NCBI RefSeq assembly: GCF_019458025.1
Contig: NZ_JAHZUY010000011.1
Span: 33,669 to 97,668 of the forward strand
Direction of reading: 5' to 3'
Length of the DNA: 64,000 bases
Source: Caldovatus aquaticus
GTDB taxonomy: Bacteria; Pseudomonadota; Alphaproteobacteria; Acetobacterales; Acetobacteraceae
Part shown: in pieces, positions 8,639 through 17,481 of the stretch
How the letters are laid out: every line of letters starts with the position of its first letter
How positions within the stretch are numbered: position 1 is the first letter of the stretch
Notes under the pieces: model-generated
What the model saw: only the letters and a program-made list of their open reading frames with translations
The model's database searches: none
What the model was told of the DNA's origin: nothing
Position numbers and translations under genes: made by a program

Positions 8639-9391
8639 TCAGGCGGAGAGCAGCTGCCCGCCGTCCACGACGATGGTCTGCCCCGTGACCCAGCGCGCGA
8701 GCGGCGAGGCGAGGAACATCACCACCTCCGCCACCTCCTCCGGCGTGCCGAGCCGGCCGAAGGGGATGGAGCGCAGGATGCGGTCGTAGAGCTGCGGGTC
8801 GGCGGCCTTCCGCCGTTCCCACACCCCGCCCGGGAACTCGATCGAGCCCGGCGCGACGGCGTTGACGCGGATGCCTTCGCGCGCGAGCGCCGCCGCCTGG
8901 CTCGTGGTGTAGTTGATCACCAGCGCCTTGACCGCCGCATAGGCCGGCGTGCGCACCGAGGGCCGCAGGCCGGAGATCGAGGCGATGTTGACGATGCATC
9001 CCCTCGACGCCCTGAGATGCGGCAGGGCGGCGCGGCTCGCCCGCACCGTCGCCATCACGTCCACGGCGAGGCCGGCGGCCCAGCCCGCCTCGTCGTCGCC
9101 CATGCCGAAGCCGCTGGCGTTGTTGACCAGCACGTCGATGCCGCCGAGCGCGGCCGCCGCCTGCTCCACCCAGCGGGCGATCGCCGCCGCATCGGCGAGG
9201 TCGCACACCGCGGCGTGCGCCGGCCGCCCGGCGGCGGCGATCTCCGCGCGCGCCGCCTCCAGCGCCTCCGCCCCGCGGGCGCAGATCGAGACGCCGGCGC
9301 CCGCGCGCGCGAAGCCCAACGCGATGGCGCGGCCGATGCCGCGGCTGCCGCCGGCGACGAGGACGCGCTGTCCGGTGAAGTCGAGGCCCAT
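8639..9391 (-). CDS. SDR family oxidoreductase
   Basis: A 250-residue classical short-chain dehydrogenase. The cofactor motif is VAGGSRGIGRAIALG, followed by the acidic-loop region CARGAEALE, DVLVNNASGFG, catalytic Ser in NIASISG, and Tyr/Lys in PAYAAVKALV. The C-terminal VTGQTIVVDGGQLLS is typical. Arg after the second beta strand suggests NADP, but this is weak. It is the first gene of the leftward cluster with the TPP pair; reduction of an aldehyde or keto acid in the same pathway is the natural inference. Confidence 0.9.
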   Translation of the reverse strand: MGLDFTGQRVLVAGGSRGIGRAIALGFARAGAGVSICARGAEALEAARAEIAAAGRPAHAAVCDLADAAAIARWVEQAAAALGGIDVLVNNASGFGMGDDEAGWAAGLAVDVMATVRASRAALPHLRASRGCIVNIASISGLRPSVRTPAYAAVKALVINYTTSQAAALAREGIRVNAVAPGSIEFPGGVWERRKAADPQLYDRILRSIPFGRLGTPEEVAEVVMFLASPLARWVTGQTIVVDGGQLLSA

Positions 9392-9464
9392 GCCCTGCCC
9401 TCTCCTGCTGCGCGCCCAGTCTGGCGCGCGGGCCGGCGCCGGGCCAGGCCCTTCCCGGCGCGGC

Positions 9465-10133
9465 TCAGAAGTCGAGATCGGCGTAGTGCGGCGGCGGCGT
9501 CACGCCGCTGACGCGGTCGGCGAGCAGCGGGCGGAAGCAGGGGCGGGACTTGACGCGCGCGTACCAGTCCTTCGCCGCCTCGTTCAGCGACCAGTCCACG
9601 TCGCCGATGAAGTCGAGCGCCGAGAGATGGGCCGCGGCGCAGAGGTCGGCGAGCGTCAGCGAGGCGCCGGCGAGCCACACCCGCGACTCGGCGAGCCAGC
9701 CGAGGTAGTCGAGGTGCGGCCGGAGGTTCGCGTGCCCGGCGCGGATCGCCGCCGCGTCCGGCGTGCCGCGGCCCATCAGGCGCTTCATCTGCTTCTCGTA
9801 GAGCAGGTTGCGCGTGACCTCGGCGTTGAACTTGCCGTCGAACCAGGCGACCAGGCGGCGGACCTCGGCGCGCTCCGCGAGCGTGCGGCCGAGCAGCGGC
9901 AGGTCGGGATAGGCCTCGTCGAGGTACTCGCAGATCGCGTAGGAATCGGCGACGACGAGGCCGTTGTCCTCGCGCAGCACCGGCACGGTGCCGGCGGGGT
10001 TCATCTCGAGGAACTCCTCGCGCCGTTCCCAGACGCGCTCGACGCGCAGGTCGAACGGGATCCGCTTCTCGGCGAGGGCCAGGCGGACCTTGCGGGAGAA
10101 GGGCGAGAGCGGCAGGTGGTAGAGGATTCGCAT
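9465..10133 (-). CDS. fzlA: GST-fold protein, probable FtsZ-binding FzlA
   Basis: A 222-residue protein with an N-terminal thioredoxin-like GST domain (LYHLPLSPFSRKVRLALAEK, NPAGTVPVL, ADSYAICEYLDE) and an all-helical C-terminal domain. The overall sequence, the Trp near residue 34 (ERVWERREEF) and the C-terminal end (PLLADRVSGVTPPPHYADLD plus a final Phe) match what I recall of FzlA, the alphaproteobacterial GST homologue that binds FtsZ filaments and controls constriction. Ordinary catalytic GSTs lack that conserved tail. It sits 71 bases downstream of gltB on the same strand. The identification rests on memory of the family, not on a search; a plain GST is the alternative. Confidence 0.65.
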   Translation of the reverse strand: MRILYHLPLSPFSRKVRLALAEKRIPFDLRVERVWERREEFLEMNPAGTVPVLREDNGLVVADSYAICEYLDEAYPDLPLLGRTLAERAEVRRLVAWFDGKFNAEVTRNLLYEKQMKRLMGRGTPDAAAIRAGHANLRPHLDYLGWLAESRVWLAGASLTLADLCAAAHLSALDFIGDVDWSLNEAAKDWYARVKSRPCFRPLLADRVSGVTPPPHYADLDF

Positions 10134-10204
10134 CGTCGGCCCGGCTTATGCCACCCGCCGGGCGGGCAGGGAAGCCGGGCCGGCGCGCTTCTTCCGCGCC
10201 GCCG

Positions 10205-13200
10205 CTATTCGGCCGCGACGGCGGCGGCGACCGCCTCCTCCATCGGCACCGGCAGGTACCTCGCGTACTCCTTCGGCACGATGTGCCAGAAGCGGGCACG
10301 CTCGGTCTCCCACTCGTTCAGCAGGCGCGCCGCGAACCGGCTGCCCGTCTCCCGCACGTGGCGGGCGATCAGGTCGCGAAGCACCCCCTCCCAGTGCGGG
10401 TGCCCGAGGCGGCGCCAGAGCAGCGAATCGGGGTTGACCCGGCGCTCGAAGGTGCCGTCGGCGTCGTAGACGAAGGCCATGCCGCCGGTGAAGCCGGCGC
10501 CGAAATTGTCGCCCACCGGCCCGAGGATCACGACCGTCCCGCCGGTCATGTACTCGCAGCCGTTGGCGCCGCACCCCTCCACCACCGCGATGGCGCCGGA
10601 GTTGCGCACCGCGAAGCGCTCCCCGGCCTGGCCCGCGGCGAACAGCTCGCCGGAGGTGGCGCCGTAGAGCACGGTGTTGCCGACGATGGTGTTCTCGTTC
10701 CACACCAGGGTCGAGGAGGGGGCCGGCCGCACCACGATGGTGGCGCCGGAGAGGCCCTTGCCCACGTAGTCGTTGGCGTCGCCGAACACCTCGAGCTTCA
10801 GCCCGCGCACGCCGAAGGCGCCGAGCGACTGGCCGGCCGAGCCGCGCAGCCGCACCGTGAGGTGGCCGGGCTGCAGCCCGTCCATGCCGAACTGCCGCAC
10901 GATCTTGGAGGAGACCTTGGTGCCGATCGCGCGCTGGGTGTTGCGGATGTTGTACTGGAGCTGCATCTTCTCGCCGCGGCGGAACAGCGCCTCGGCGTCG
11001 CGGATCATCTCCGCGTCCAGCGTCTCCGGCACCTCGTTGCGGCCCTCGAGCGTGCAGTAGGGCTTGTAGGGGCCAGGGTCGGCCTTCACCAGCAGCGGGT
11101 TGAGGTCGAGGTCGTCGAGGTCCTCCGAGCCGCGGCTGACCTGCTTGAGCAGGTCGGTCCGCCCGATCACCTCCTCGAGCCGGCGGAAGCCGAGCTGGCT
11201 CAGGATCTCCCGCACCTCCTCTGCGATGAAGGAGAACAGGTTGATGACCTTCTCCGGGGTGCCGGCGAACTTGGCGCGCAGCTTCTCGTCCTGCGTGCAC
11301 ACCCCGACCGGGCAGGTGTTGGAGTGGCACTGGCGGACCATGATGCAGCCCATGGCGACCAGGCTCGCCGTGCCGATGCCGAACTCCTCCGCCCCGAGCA
11401 TCGCCGCGATCACCACGTCGCGCCCGGTCTTGATGCCGCCGTCGGTGCGCAGCCGGACGCGATGGCGCAGGCGGTTGAGCAGCAGCACCTGGTGCGCCTC
11501 GGACAGCCCCATCTCCCACGGCAGGCCGGCGTACTTGATCGAGGACTGCGGCGAGGCGCCGGTGCCGCCCGAGTGGCCGGAGATCAGGATCGCGTCCGCC
11601 TTCGCCTTCGCCACCCCCGCGGCGATGGTGCCGATGCCGGAGCGCGCCACCAGCTTTACGCAGACCGTCGCCTCCGGGTTGATCTGCTTGAGGTCGTAGA
11701 TGAGCTGGGCGAGGTCCTCGATCGAGTAGATGTCGTGGTGCGGCGGCGGCGAGATCAGCGTCACGCCGGGGGTGGAGTGCCGCAGCTTCGCGATCAGCTC
11801 GGTCACCTTGAAGCCCGGGAGCTGGCCGCCCTCGCCGGGCTTCGCCCCCTGCGCGATCTTGATCTCGATCTCGCGGCAGTTGTTGAGGTACTCGGCGGTG
11901 ACGCCGAAGCGCCCGCTCGCGATCTGCTTGATCGCGGAGTTGGCGTTGTCGCCGTTCGGCCGCGGCTTCGCGCGCGCCGGGTCCTCGCCGCCCTCGCCCG
12001 AGTCGCTGCGCGCGCCGATGCGGTTCATGGCGATGGAGAGCGTCTCGTGCGCCTCCGGGCTCAGCGCGCCGAGGGAGATGCCGGGCGCGACCAGGCGCTT
12101 GCGGATCTCGGTGATGCTCTCGACCTCCTCGATCGGCACCGGCGCGCGGCCCTCGGTGCGGAAGTCGAGCAGGTCGCGCAGCGCCACGGGCGGCAGGCGG
12201 CGCACCGCCTCGGAGTACTTCTTGAAGGTCTGGTAGCTGTCGGTCTCCACCGCCCGCTGCAGGGTGTGGATCAGCGCGCCGTCGAAGGCGTGGGTCTCGC
12301 CGCTGCGGCGCATCTTGTAGAGCCCGCCCACCGGCAGGGTCACCGCGTCCGAGTCCCAGGCCTTGCGGTGCAGCGCGAGCACGCGGCGCGCGATGCCGGA
12401 GAGGCCGATGCCGGAGATGCGGCTCGGCGTGCCGGGGAAGAACTCCGCGACCAGCGAGCGCGAGAGGCCGATCGCCTCGAAGTTCATCCCGCCGCGGTAG
12501 CTGCTCAGCACGCCGATGCCCATCTTGGACATGACCTTGAGCAGCCCCTTGTCCACCGCCTTCTTGTAGCGGGCGACGCACTCCTCGAGGGTGAGCCTGC
12601 CGAACAGGCCGCGCCGGTGGCGGTCGGCGATGCTCTCCTGCGCGAGGTAGGCGTTGACGGTGGTGGCGCCGGCGCCGATCAGCACCGCGAAGTAGTGCAC
12701 GTCCAGCGCCTCGGCGACGCGGACGTTGAGGCTGGTGAAGGTGCGCAGGCTGTTGCGCACCAGGTGTGTGTGCACCCCGCCGACCGCGAGGATCATCGGG
12801 ATCGCGGCGCGCTCCGGCCCCTGGTTCTCGTCGGTCAGGATCACGTGGGCGCAGCCGGAGCGCACGCCCTCCTCCGCCTCGCGGCGGATGCGGTCGATGG
12901 CGCGGCGCAGGCCCTGCTCGCCCTCGGCGACGGGGAAGGTGCAGTCCACGACGCAGGCGGTCTCGCCCATGTAGGCGCGCATCGCCGCGAACTCGGCGCT
13001 CGACAGGACGGGGCTGTCGAGCATCAGCATGTCGCACTGCGTCGGGTCCTCGTCGAGGATGTTGCCGAGGTTGCCGAGGCGCGTGCGCAGCGTCATCACC
13101 CGCGTCTCGCGCAGGGAATCGATCGGCGGGTTGGTGACCTGGCTGAAGCTCTGGCGGAAGAAGTGGTGCAGGCCGCGGTACTGGTTGGAGAGCACGGCGA

Positions 13201-14743
13201 TCGGCGTGTCGTCGCCCATGCTGCCGACCGGCTCGTTGGCGTCCTCCACCATCGGGTGCAGGATCGTCTCCAGCTCCTCCAGCGTGTAGCCGACGGCGAG
13301 CTGGCGGCGGCGCAGCTCCTCGCCCTGGAACAGCACCGGCTCGCGCGCGTCCTGGCGCACGATCTCGTCGATCCGCGTGGTGCGCTTGACCCACTCGCCG
13401 AAGGGCTTGCGCGCGGCGAGCATGTCCTTGAGCTCGCCGTCGCGGTAGAAGCGCGCGGCGTCGAGGTCGACGCCGATGCACTGGCCGGGGCCGACCCGGC
13501 CCTTGGCCACGATCGCGTCCTCCGGCAGCTTCACCATGCCGGTCTCGGAGCCGACGATCAGCAGCCCGTCGCGCGTGACGGTGTAGCGCATCGGCCGCAG
13601 GCCGTTGCGGTCCATGCCGGCGATCACCCAGCGCCCGTCGGTGGCGCAGATCGCCGCCGGGCCGTCCCACGGCTCCATCACCGCGTTGCAGTAGAGGAAG
13701 AGGTCGCGGTGCGCCTCCGGCATGGTGGCGCTGTTGCCGATGCTCTCGGGGATCAGCATCGCCTTCGCCATCGGCGCGTCGCGCCCGCCGCGCACCAGCA
13801 GCTCGAAGACGTTGTCGAGCGTCGCCGTGTCCGACCCGCCGGCCTGGATGACCGGCTTGATGTCGTCCATGTAGGGGTCGAGCAGGGGATGGGAGAGCCG
13901 GGTCTCGTGGCTCTTCATCCAGTTGATGTTGCCCGCCAGCGTGTTGATCTCGCCGTTGTGCGCGACCATGCGGAAGGGCTGGGCCAGCCGCCAGGTCGGG
14001 AAGGTGTTGGTCGAGTAGCGCTGGTGGTAGATCGCGAAGCGGCTGACGAAGCACGGATCGAGCAGGTCCGGGTAGAACTCCGTCAGGTGCTCGGCGAGGA
14101 ACATCCCCTTGTAGATCACCGAGCGGCAGGAGAGGGAGCAGAGGTAGAGCTCCGGGATCTGCGCCGCGATCGCCTGCTTTTCGATGCGCCGGCGGATCAC
14201 GTAGAGGTCGCGCTCGACGATCGCCTCCTCGCGCCGCTCCGGGTCCCAGATCAGGATCTGCTCGATCTCGGGGCGGGTGGCGTTGGCCTTCTCGCCGATG
14301 CAGGCGACGTTGATCGGCACCTGGCGCCAGCCGTAGATCGCGTAGCCCGCGGAGAGGATCTCGGTCTCGACGATCTGGCGGCAGCGCTCCTGCGCGCCGA
14401 GGTCGGTCTTGGGCAGGAACACCATGCCGACCGCGATGCGCCCCGGCCGCAGCCGGTCGCCGCCGCGCTCCACCGCCTCGGCGAAGAAGTCCTGCGGGAT
14501 CTCGACGTGGATGCCCGCGCCGTCGCCGGTCTTGCCGTCGGCGTCCACCGCGCCGCGGTGCCACACGGCCTTCAGCGCATCGATGCCGGCCTGCACCACC
14601 TCGCGCCGCGGCCTGCCGTCGAGCGCGGCAACCAGGCCGACGCCGCAGGCGTCGTGCCCGGCGAGGTCGAGATGCGCCTGCTCGGCGAGGCGGCGGGCGT
14701 TCCGGACGAAGCTCCGGACGAAGGCCGGTCCGCTCTCCTGCAT
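10205..14743 (-). CDS. gltB: Glutamate synthase large (alpha) subunit
   Basis: A 1512-residue protein that transfers the amide of glutamine to 2-oxoglutarate, giving two glutamates. A short propeptide precedes Cys33 (HDACGVGLVAALDG), the N-terminal nucleophile of the class II amidotransferase. Next are the central domain, the FMN barrel with SGHSGGTGASPQSS, and the 3Fe-4S cysteines in CIMVRQCHSNTCPVG. The C-terminal beta-helix contains the GXGXG-type repeats (ANDYVGKGLSGATIVV, GANGCEYMTGGTVVILG). The ATG at 14743 has GGGAGGAAT just upstream and lies 11 bases after the gltD stop. The order gltD then gltB is the reverse of E. coli. Confidence 0.97.
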   Translation of the reverse strand: MQESGPAFVRSFVRNARRLAEQAHLDLAGHDACGVGLVAALDGRPRREVVQAGIDALKAVWHRGAVDADGKTGDGAGIHVEIPQDFFAEAVERGGDRLRPGRIAVGMVFLPKTDLGAQERCRQIVETEILSAGYAIYGWRQVPINVACIGEKANATRPEIEQILIWDPERREEAIVERDLYVIRRRIEKQAIAAQIPELYLCSLSCRSVIYKGMFLAEHLTEFYPDLLDPCFVSRFAIYHQRYSTNTFPTWRLAQPFRMVAHNGEINTLAGNINWMKSHETRLSHPLLDPYMDDIKPVIQAGGSDTATLDNVFELLVRGGRDAPMAKAMLIPESIGNSATMPEAHRDLFLYCNAVMEPWDGPAAICATDGRWVIAGMDRNGLRPMRYTVTRDGLLIVGSETGMVKLPEDAIVAKGRVGPGQCIGVDLDAARFYRDGELKDMLAARKPFGEWVKRTTRIDEIVRQDAREPVLFQGEELRRRQLAVGYTLEELETILHPMVEDANEPVGSMGDDTPIAVLSNQYRGLHHFFRQSFSQVTNPPIDSLRETRVMTLRTRLGNLGNILDEDPTQCDMLMLDSPVLSSAEFAAMRAYMGETACVVDCTFPVAEGEQGLRRAIDRIRREAEEGVRSGCAHVILTDENQGPERAAIPMILAVGGVHTHLVRNSLRTFTSLNVRVAEALDVHYFAVLIGAGATTVNAYLAQESIADRHRRGLFGRLTLEECVARYKKAVDKGLLKVMSKMGIGVLSSYRGGMNFEAIGLSRSLVAEFFPGTPSRISGIGLSGIARRVLALHRKAWDSDAVTLPVGGLYKMRRSGETHAFDGALIHTLQRAVETDSYQTFKKYSEAVRRLPPVALRDLLDFRTEGRAPVPIEEVESITEIRKRLVAPGISLGALSPEAHETLSIAMNRIGARSDSGEGGEDPARAKPRPNGDNANSAIKQIASGRFGVTAEYLNNCREIEIKIAQGAKPGEGGQLPGFKVTELIAKLRHSTPGVTLISPPPHHDIYSIEDLAQLIYDLKQINPEATVCVKLVARSGIGTIAAGVAKAKADAILISGHSGGTGASPQSSIKYAGLPWEMGLSEAHQVLLLNRLRHRVRLRTDGGIKTGRDVVIAAMLGAEEFGIGTASLVAMGCIMVRQCHSNTCPVGVCTQDEKLRAKFAGTPEKVINLFSFIAEEVREILSQLGFRRLEEVIGRTDLLKQVSRGSEDLDDLDLNPLLVKADPGPYKPYCTLEGRNEVPETLDAEMIRDAEALFRRGEKMQLQYNIRNTQRAIGTKVSSKIVRQFGMDGLQPGHLTVRLRGSAGQSLGAFGVRGLKLEVFGDANDYVGKGLSGATIVVRPAPSSTLVWNENTIVGNTVLYGATSGELFAAGQAGERFAVRNSGAIAVVEGCGANGCEYMTGGTVVILGPVGDNFGAGFTGGMAFVYDADGTFERRVNPDSLLWRRLGHPHWEGVLRDLIARHVRETGSRFAARLLNEWETERARFWHIVPKEYARYLPVPMEEAVAAAVAAE

Positions 14744-14754
14744 GTATTCCTCCC

Positions 14755-16206
14755 TCACTCCGCCGCGATCGCCATCGGCGCCGCCTCGGCGGCGGCCTTC
14801 GCCCTCACCCAGCGGTCGATCTGCTCCGCCGCGTCGCGCCCGTCGCGGATCGCCCACACCACGAGCGAGGCGCCGCGCACGATGTCGCCCGCGGCGAACA
14901 CGCCGGGCAGCGAGGTCATCATGGTGCGGTGGTTGATCTTCAGCGTGCCCCAGCGCGTCACCTCGAGCCCCGGCTCGCCGAACAGCGCCGGCAGGTCCTC
15001 GGGGTCGAAGCCGAGCGCCTTGATGACGAGATCGGCCGGCTGGACGAAGTGGCTGCCCGGGATCGGCTCCACCTGCTGGCGCCCGGTCGCGTCCGGCAGG
15101 CCGAGATGCATGCGCAGGGCGCGCACGCCGCTCACCCGCCCCTCGCCGAGGAACGCCTCCGGCGCGGCGAGCCAGACGAAGCGCACGCCCTCCTCCTCGG
15201 CGTTCGCCACCTCGCGCATCGAGCCCGGCATGTTGGCGCGGTCGCGGCGGTAGAGGCAGGTGACCGACCGCGCCCCCTGGCGCACCGCGGTGCGCACGCA
15301 GTCCATCGCCGTGTCGCCGCCGCCCACCACCACCACGTCCTTGTCCCGCGCATCGAGCGCGCCGGAGTCGAACTCCGGCACCGCATCGCCGAGCCCCTTG
15401 CGGTTCGAGGCGATGAGGTAGTCGAGCGCCGCCACGACGCCGGGCAGCCCGGCGCCCGGGCAGGCGATGTCGCGCGCCTTGTAGACGCCGGTGGCGATCA
15501 GCACCGCGTCGTGGCGCGCGCGCAGCTCGGCCAGCGACACGTCGCGCCCGACCGCGCAGTCGAGGTGGAAGACGATGCCGCCCGCCGCGTACTGGGCGTG
15601 GCGGCGCAGCACGACGTCCTTCTCCAGCTTGAAGTTGGGGATGCCGTAGATCATCAGGCCGCCGGCGCGGTCGTAGCGGTCGTAGAGGTGGACCTGATAC
15701 CCCTTCACGCGCAGCCGCTCGGCCGCCGCCATCCCCGCCGGCCCGGCGCCGACGATGCCGACGGAGTGCGGGAGCTCCCGCCGCGGCCGCGGCGGCCTGA
15801 CCCAGCCGCGCTCCCAGGCGGTGTCGGTGATGTACTTCTCGACCGCGCCGATGGTGACCGAGGCGAAGCCCTTCTCGATCACGCAATTGCCCTCGCACAG
15901 CCGGTCCTGCGGGCAGACGCGGCCGCAGATCTCGGGGAAGCTGTTGGTCGAGGCGGCGACCTCGTAGGCCTCCTCGAGCCGCCCCTCGGCGGTGAGCTTG
16001 AGCCAGTCCGGGATGTTGTTGTGCAGCGGGCAGTGCACCTGGCAGAAGGGCACGCCGCACTGGCTGCAGCGGCTCGCCTGCTCGGCCGCGGCCTCGGGGT
16101 CGAAGGGGCGATAGACCTCGGCCCAGTCGTGGCGGCGCGCCGCCGCGTCCCGCTTCTCCGGCGGGCGCTGGGGCAGGCGCACGAACTGCAGCATCCTCTC
16201 GGCCAT
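14755..16206 (-). CDS. gltD: Glutamate synthase small (beta) subunit
   Basis: A 483-residue FAD and 4Fe-4S protein that passes NADPH electrons to GltB. The N-terminal cysteine cluster is CSQCGVPFCQVHCPLHNN, the FAD-binding motif is VGIVGAGPAGMAAAERL, and the NADPH site is DVVVVGGGDTAMDCVRTA. The C-terminal FAD segment is GVFAAGDIVRGASLVVWAI. The ATG at 16206 gives the standard MAERMLQFV-like beginning; in-frame sequence further upstream runs through the palindromic leader and is not family-like. It is the first gene of the gltD-gltB operon, so expression is probably set by the leader at 16207-16350. Confidence 0.96.
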   Translation of the reverse strand: MAERMLQFVRLPQRPPEKRDAAARRHDWAEVYRPFDPEAAAEQASRCSQCGVPFCQVHCPLHNNIPDWLKLTAEGRLEEAYEVAASTNSFPEICGRVCPQDRLCEGNCVIEKGFASVTIGAVEKYITDTAWERGWVRPPRPRRELPHSVGIVGAGPAGMAAAERLRVKGYQVHLYDRYDRAGGLMIYGIPNFKLEKDVVLRRHAQYAAGGIVFHLDCAVGRDVSLAELRARHDAVLIATGVYKARDIACPGAGLPGVVAALDYLIASNRKGLGDAVPEFDSGALDARDKDVVVVGGGDTAMDCVRTAVRQGARSVTCLYRRDRANMPGSMREVANAEEEGVRFVWLAAPEAFLGEGRVSGVRALRMHLGLPDATGRQQVEPIPGSHFVQPADLVIKALGFDPEDLPALFGEPGLEVTRWGTLKINHRTMMTSLPGVFAAGDIVRGASLVVWAIRDGRDAAEQIDRWVRAKAAAEAAPMAIAAE

Positions 16207-16270
16207 GACAGGCGGTCCCTCGCGCATCCGGCGGGTCGCAGAGGGCCGCAGCCCCCCAGGCGCCCACCCG

Positions 16271-16346
16271 TGTTGCCGCGCAACATAACGGAGCCGCCGC
16301 CGGAAAGGCGAGTCCCTTTTCCTCAATTGGGACAGATTTTCTGTCC
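16271..16346 (-). promoter_or_regulatory. gltD leader with two perfect palindromes
   Basis: Seen: TGTTGC-CGC-GCAACA at 16271-16285 and GGACAGA-TTT-TCTGTCC at 16330-16346, both perfect inverted repeats with 3-base centres. A GTCCC / GGGAC pair also lies at 16312-16316 and 16329-16333. This is the only comparatively AT-containing stretch between gltD and the next gene. The repeats are 65-79 and 124-140 bases upstream of the gltD start. They are good candidates for binding sites of a dimeric regulator of glutamate synthase. No convincing sigma-70 or sigma-54 hexamers were recognised. Confidence 0.45.
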
Positions 16347-16419
16347 TGACTGGGCGAGGAACGGCCGCCGCCGCCCAGGCCCAGGGGGCACCACCCCCGG
16401 AGAAAGGTCCGGATCGGAC

Positions 16420-17397
16420 CTACAACACGGCGGCCAGGTCGGCGCGCCGGCTGCCGCCAGGCCGGAACCGCGCCAGATAGTCCGGCACCACCGCCTCCAC
16501 CGCCTTCGGCGCCGCGGTTCCGAGTTCCCGCAGCCCCGGCATGCCCTCGCTCACCACATTGTCCCGCCCGAGCAGCAGAAGCTGGTCCCGGGTCAGCGGC
16601 GGGTTCGGCAGCCACTCCCCGAACCGCGCCATCAGCCGCGCCAGGGCGTCCGGCACCTCGACGAGCGGGCGGCGGCGGCGCGTCGCCTCCAGCACGAAGC
16701 GCAGCATCTCGCGCATGGTCATCACCCGTGGCCCGCCCAGCTCGAAGGTCCGGCCGGCCGCGTCCTCGCGTTCCGCCGCCGCCGCCACCGCGTCCGCGAC
16801 GTCGCCGACATACACCGGCTGGAAGCGCGTCCCGCCCCGGATCACGGGCATCACCGGCAGCCATTGCGCCAGCGCGGCGAAGCGGTTGAACAGCCGGTCC
16901 TCCGGCCCGAACACCAGCGAGGGGCGCAGCAGCGTCGCCCCGGGGAACGCGGCGCGCACCGCCGCCTCCCCCTCGCCCTTGGTCCGGGCGTAGAGGCTCT
17001 CGCTCCGCGGGTCCGCGCCGATGGCGGAGATATGCACCAGCCGCGCCACCCCGGCGGCGGCGGCGAGCCGCGCCACGCGGCCCGCGGCCTCGACATGGAG
17101 GCGGGCGAAGTCGCCGGGGCGCCGCTCGAACAGGATGCCGACCAGGTTCACCACCAGGTCGGCCTCGGCCACGGCGCGCGCCACCGCCCCCTCGTCGCGG
17201 ATGTCCGCGGCCAGCGGCACGATCTGCCCGACCCGCCCCTGGGTGCAGAGGAAGCGCGCCCCCGCCGGATCGCGCGTCCCCACCCGCACCACGTAGTCCC
17301 GCCGGGCGAGCCGCTGGACGACATACCGCCCGATGAACCCCGCCCCCCCGAACACGGTCGCGACCTTGCGCTCCCCGGGTCCCCGCATCGCGTCCAT
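16420..17397 (-). CDS. Complex I NDUFA9-like SDR / NAD(P)-dependent epimerase family protein
   Basis: A 325-residue atypical extended SDR. The N-terminal dinucleotide motif is VFGGAGFIGRYVVQRLARR; then come VVNLVGILFERRPGDF, VHISAIGADPRSESLYARTK (Tyr-x-x-x-Lys retained), LRPSLVFGPEDRLFNR and FQPVYVGDVADAV. This is the pattern of bacterial homologues of the mitochondrial complex I accessory subunit NDUFA9. In alphaproteobacteria such proteins are thought to bind NADPH and may assist respiratory or quinone functions; the exact job is not settled. It is read in the same direction as gltD but starts 1191 bases upstream of it with the palindromic leader between, so it is likely a separate unit. 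Confidence 0.82.
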   Translation of the reverse strand: MDAMRGPGERKVATVFGGAGFIGRYVVQRLARRDYVVRVGTRDPAGARFLCTQGRVGQIVPLAADIRDEGAVARAVAEADLVVNLVGILFERRPGDFARLHVEAAGRVARLAAAAGVARLVHISAIGADPRSESLYARTKGEGEAAVRAAFPGATLLRPSLVFGPEDRLFNRFAALAQWLPVMPVIRGGTRFQPVYVGDVADAVAAAAEREDAAGRTFELGGPRVMTMREMLRFVLEATRRRRPLVEVPDALARLMARFGEWLPNPPLTRDQLLLLGRDNVVSEGMPGLRELGTAAPKAVEAVVPDYLARFRPGGSRRADLAAVL

Positions 17398-17481
17398 CCC
17401 TTGGCAGAAACGGCGCGGACCATATGGGCGGGGGCGCCTCCCGCCAAGCGCCGGGCGTCCGGCCGGCCGCCCGCGCCCGCC

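Noticed and set aside
10148..15253. A 1701-codon plus-strand open frame over gltB-gltD
   Set aside because: It is the antisense of conserved genes and has no family-like motifs.
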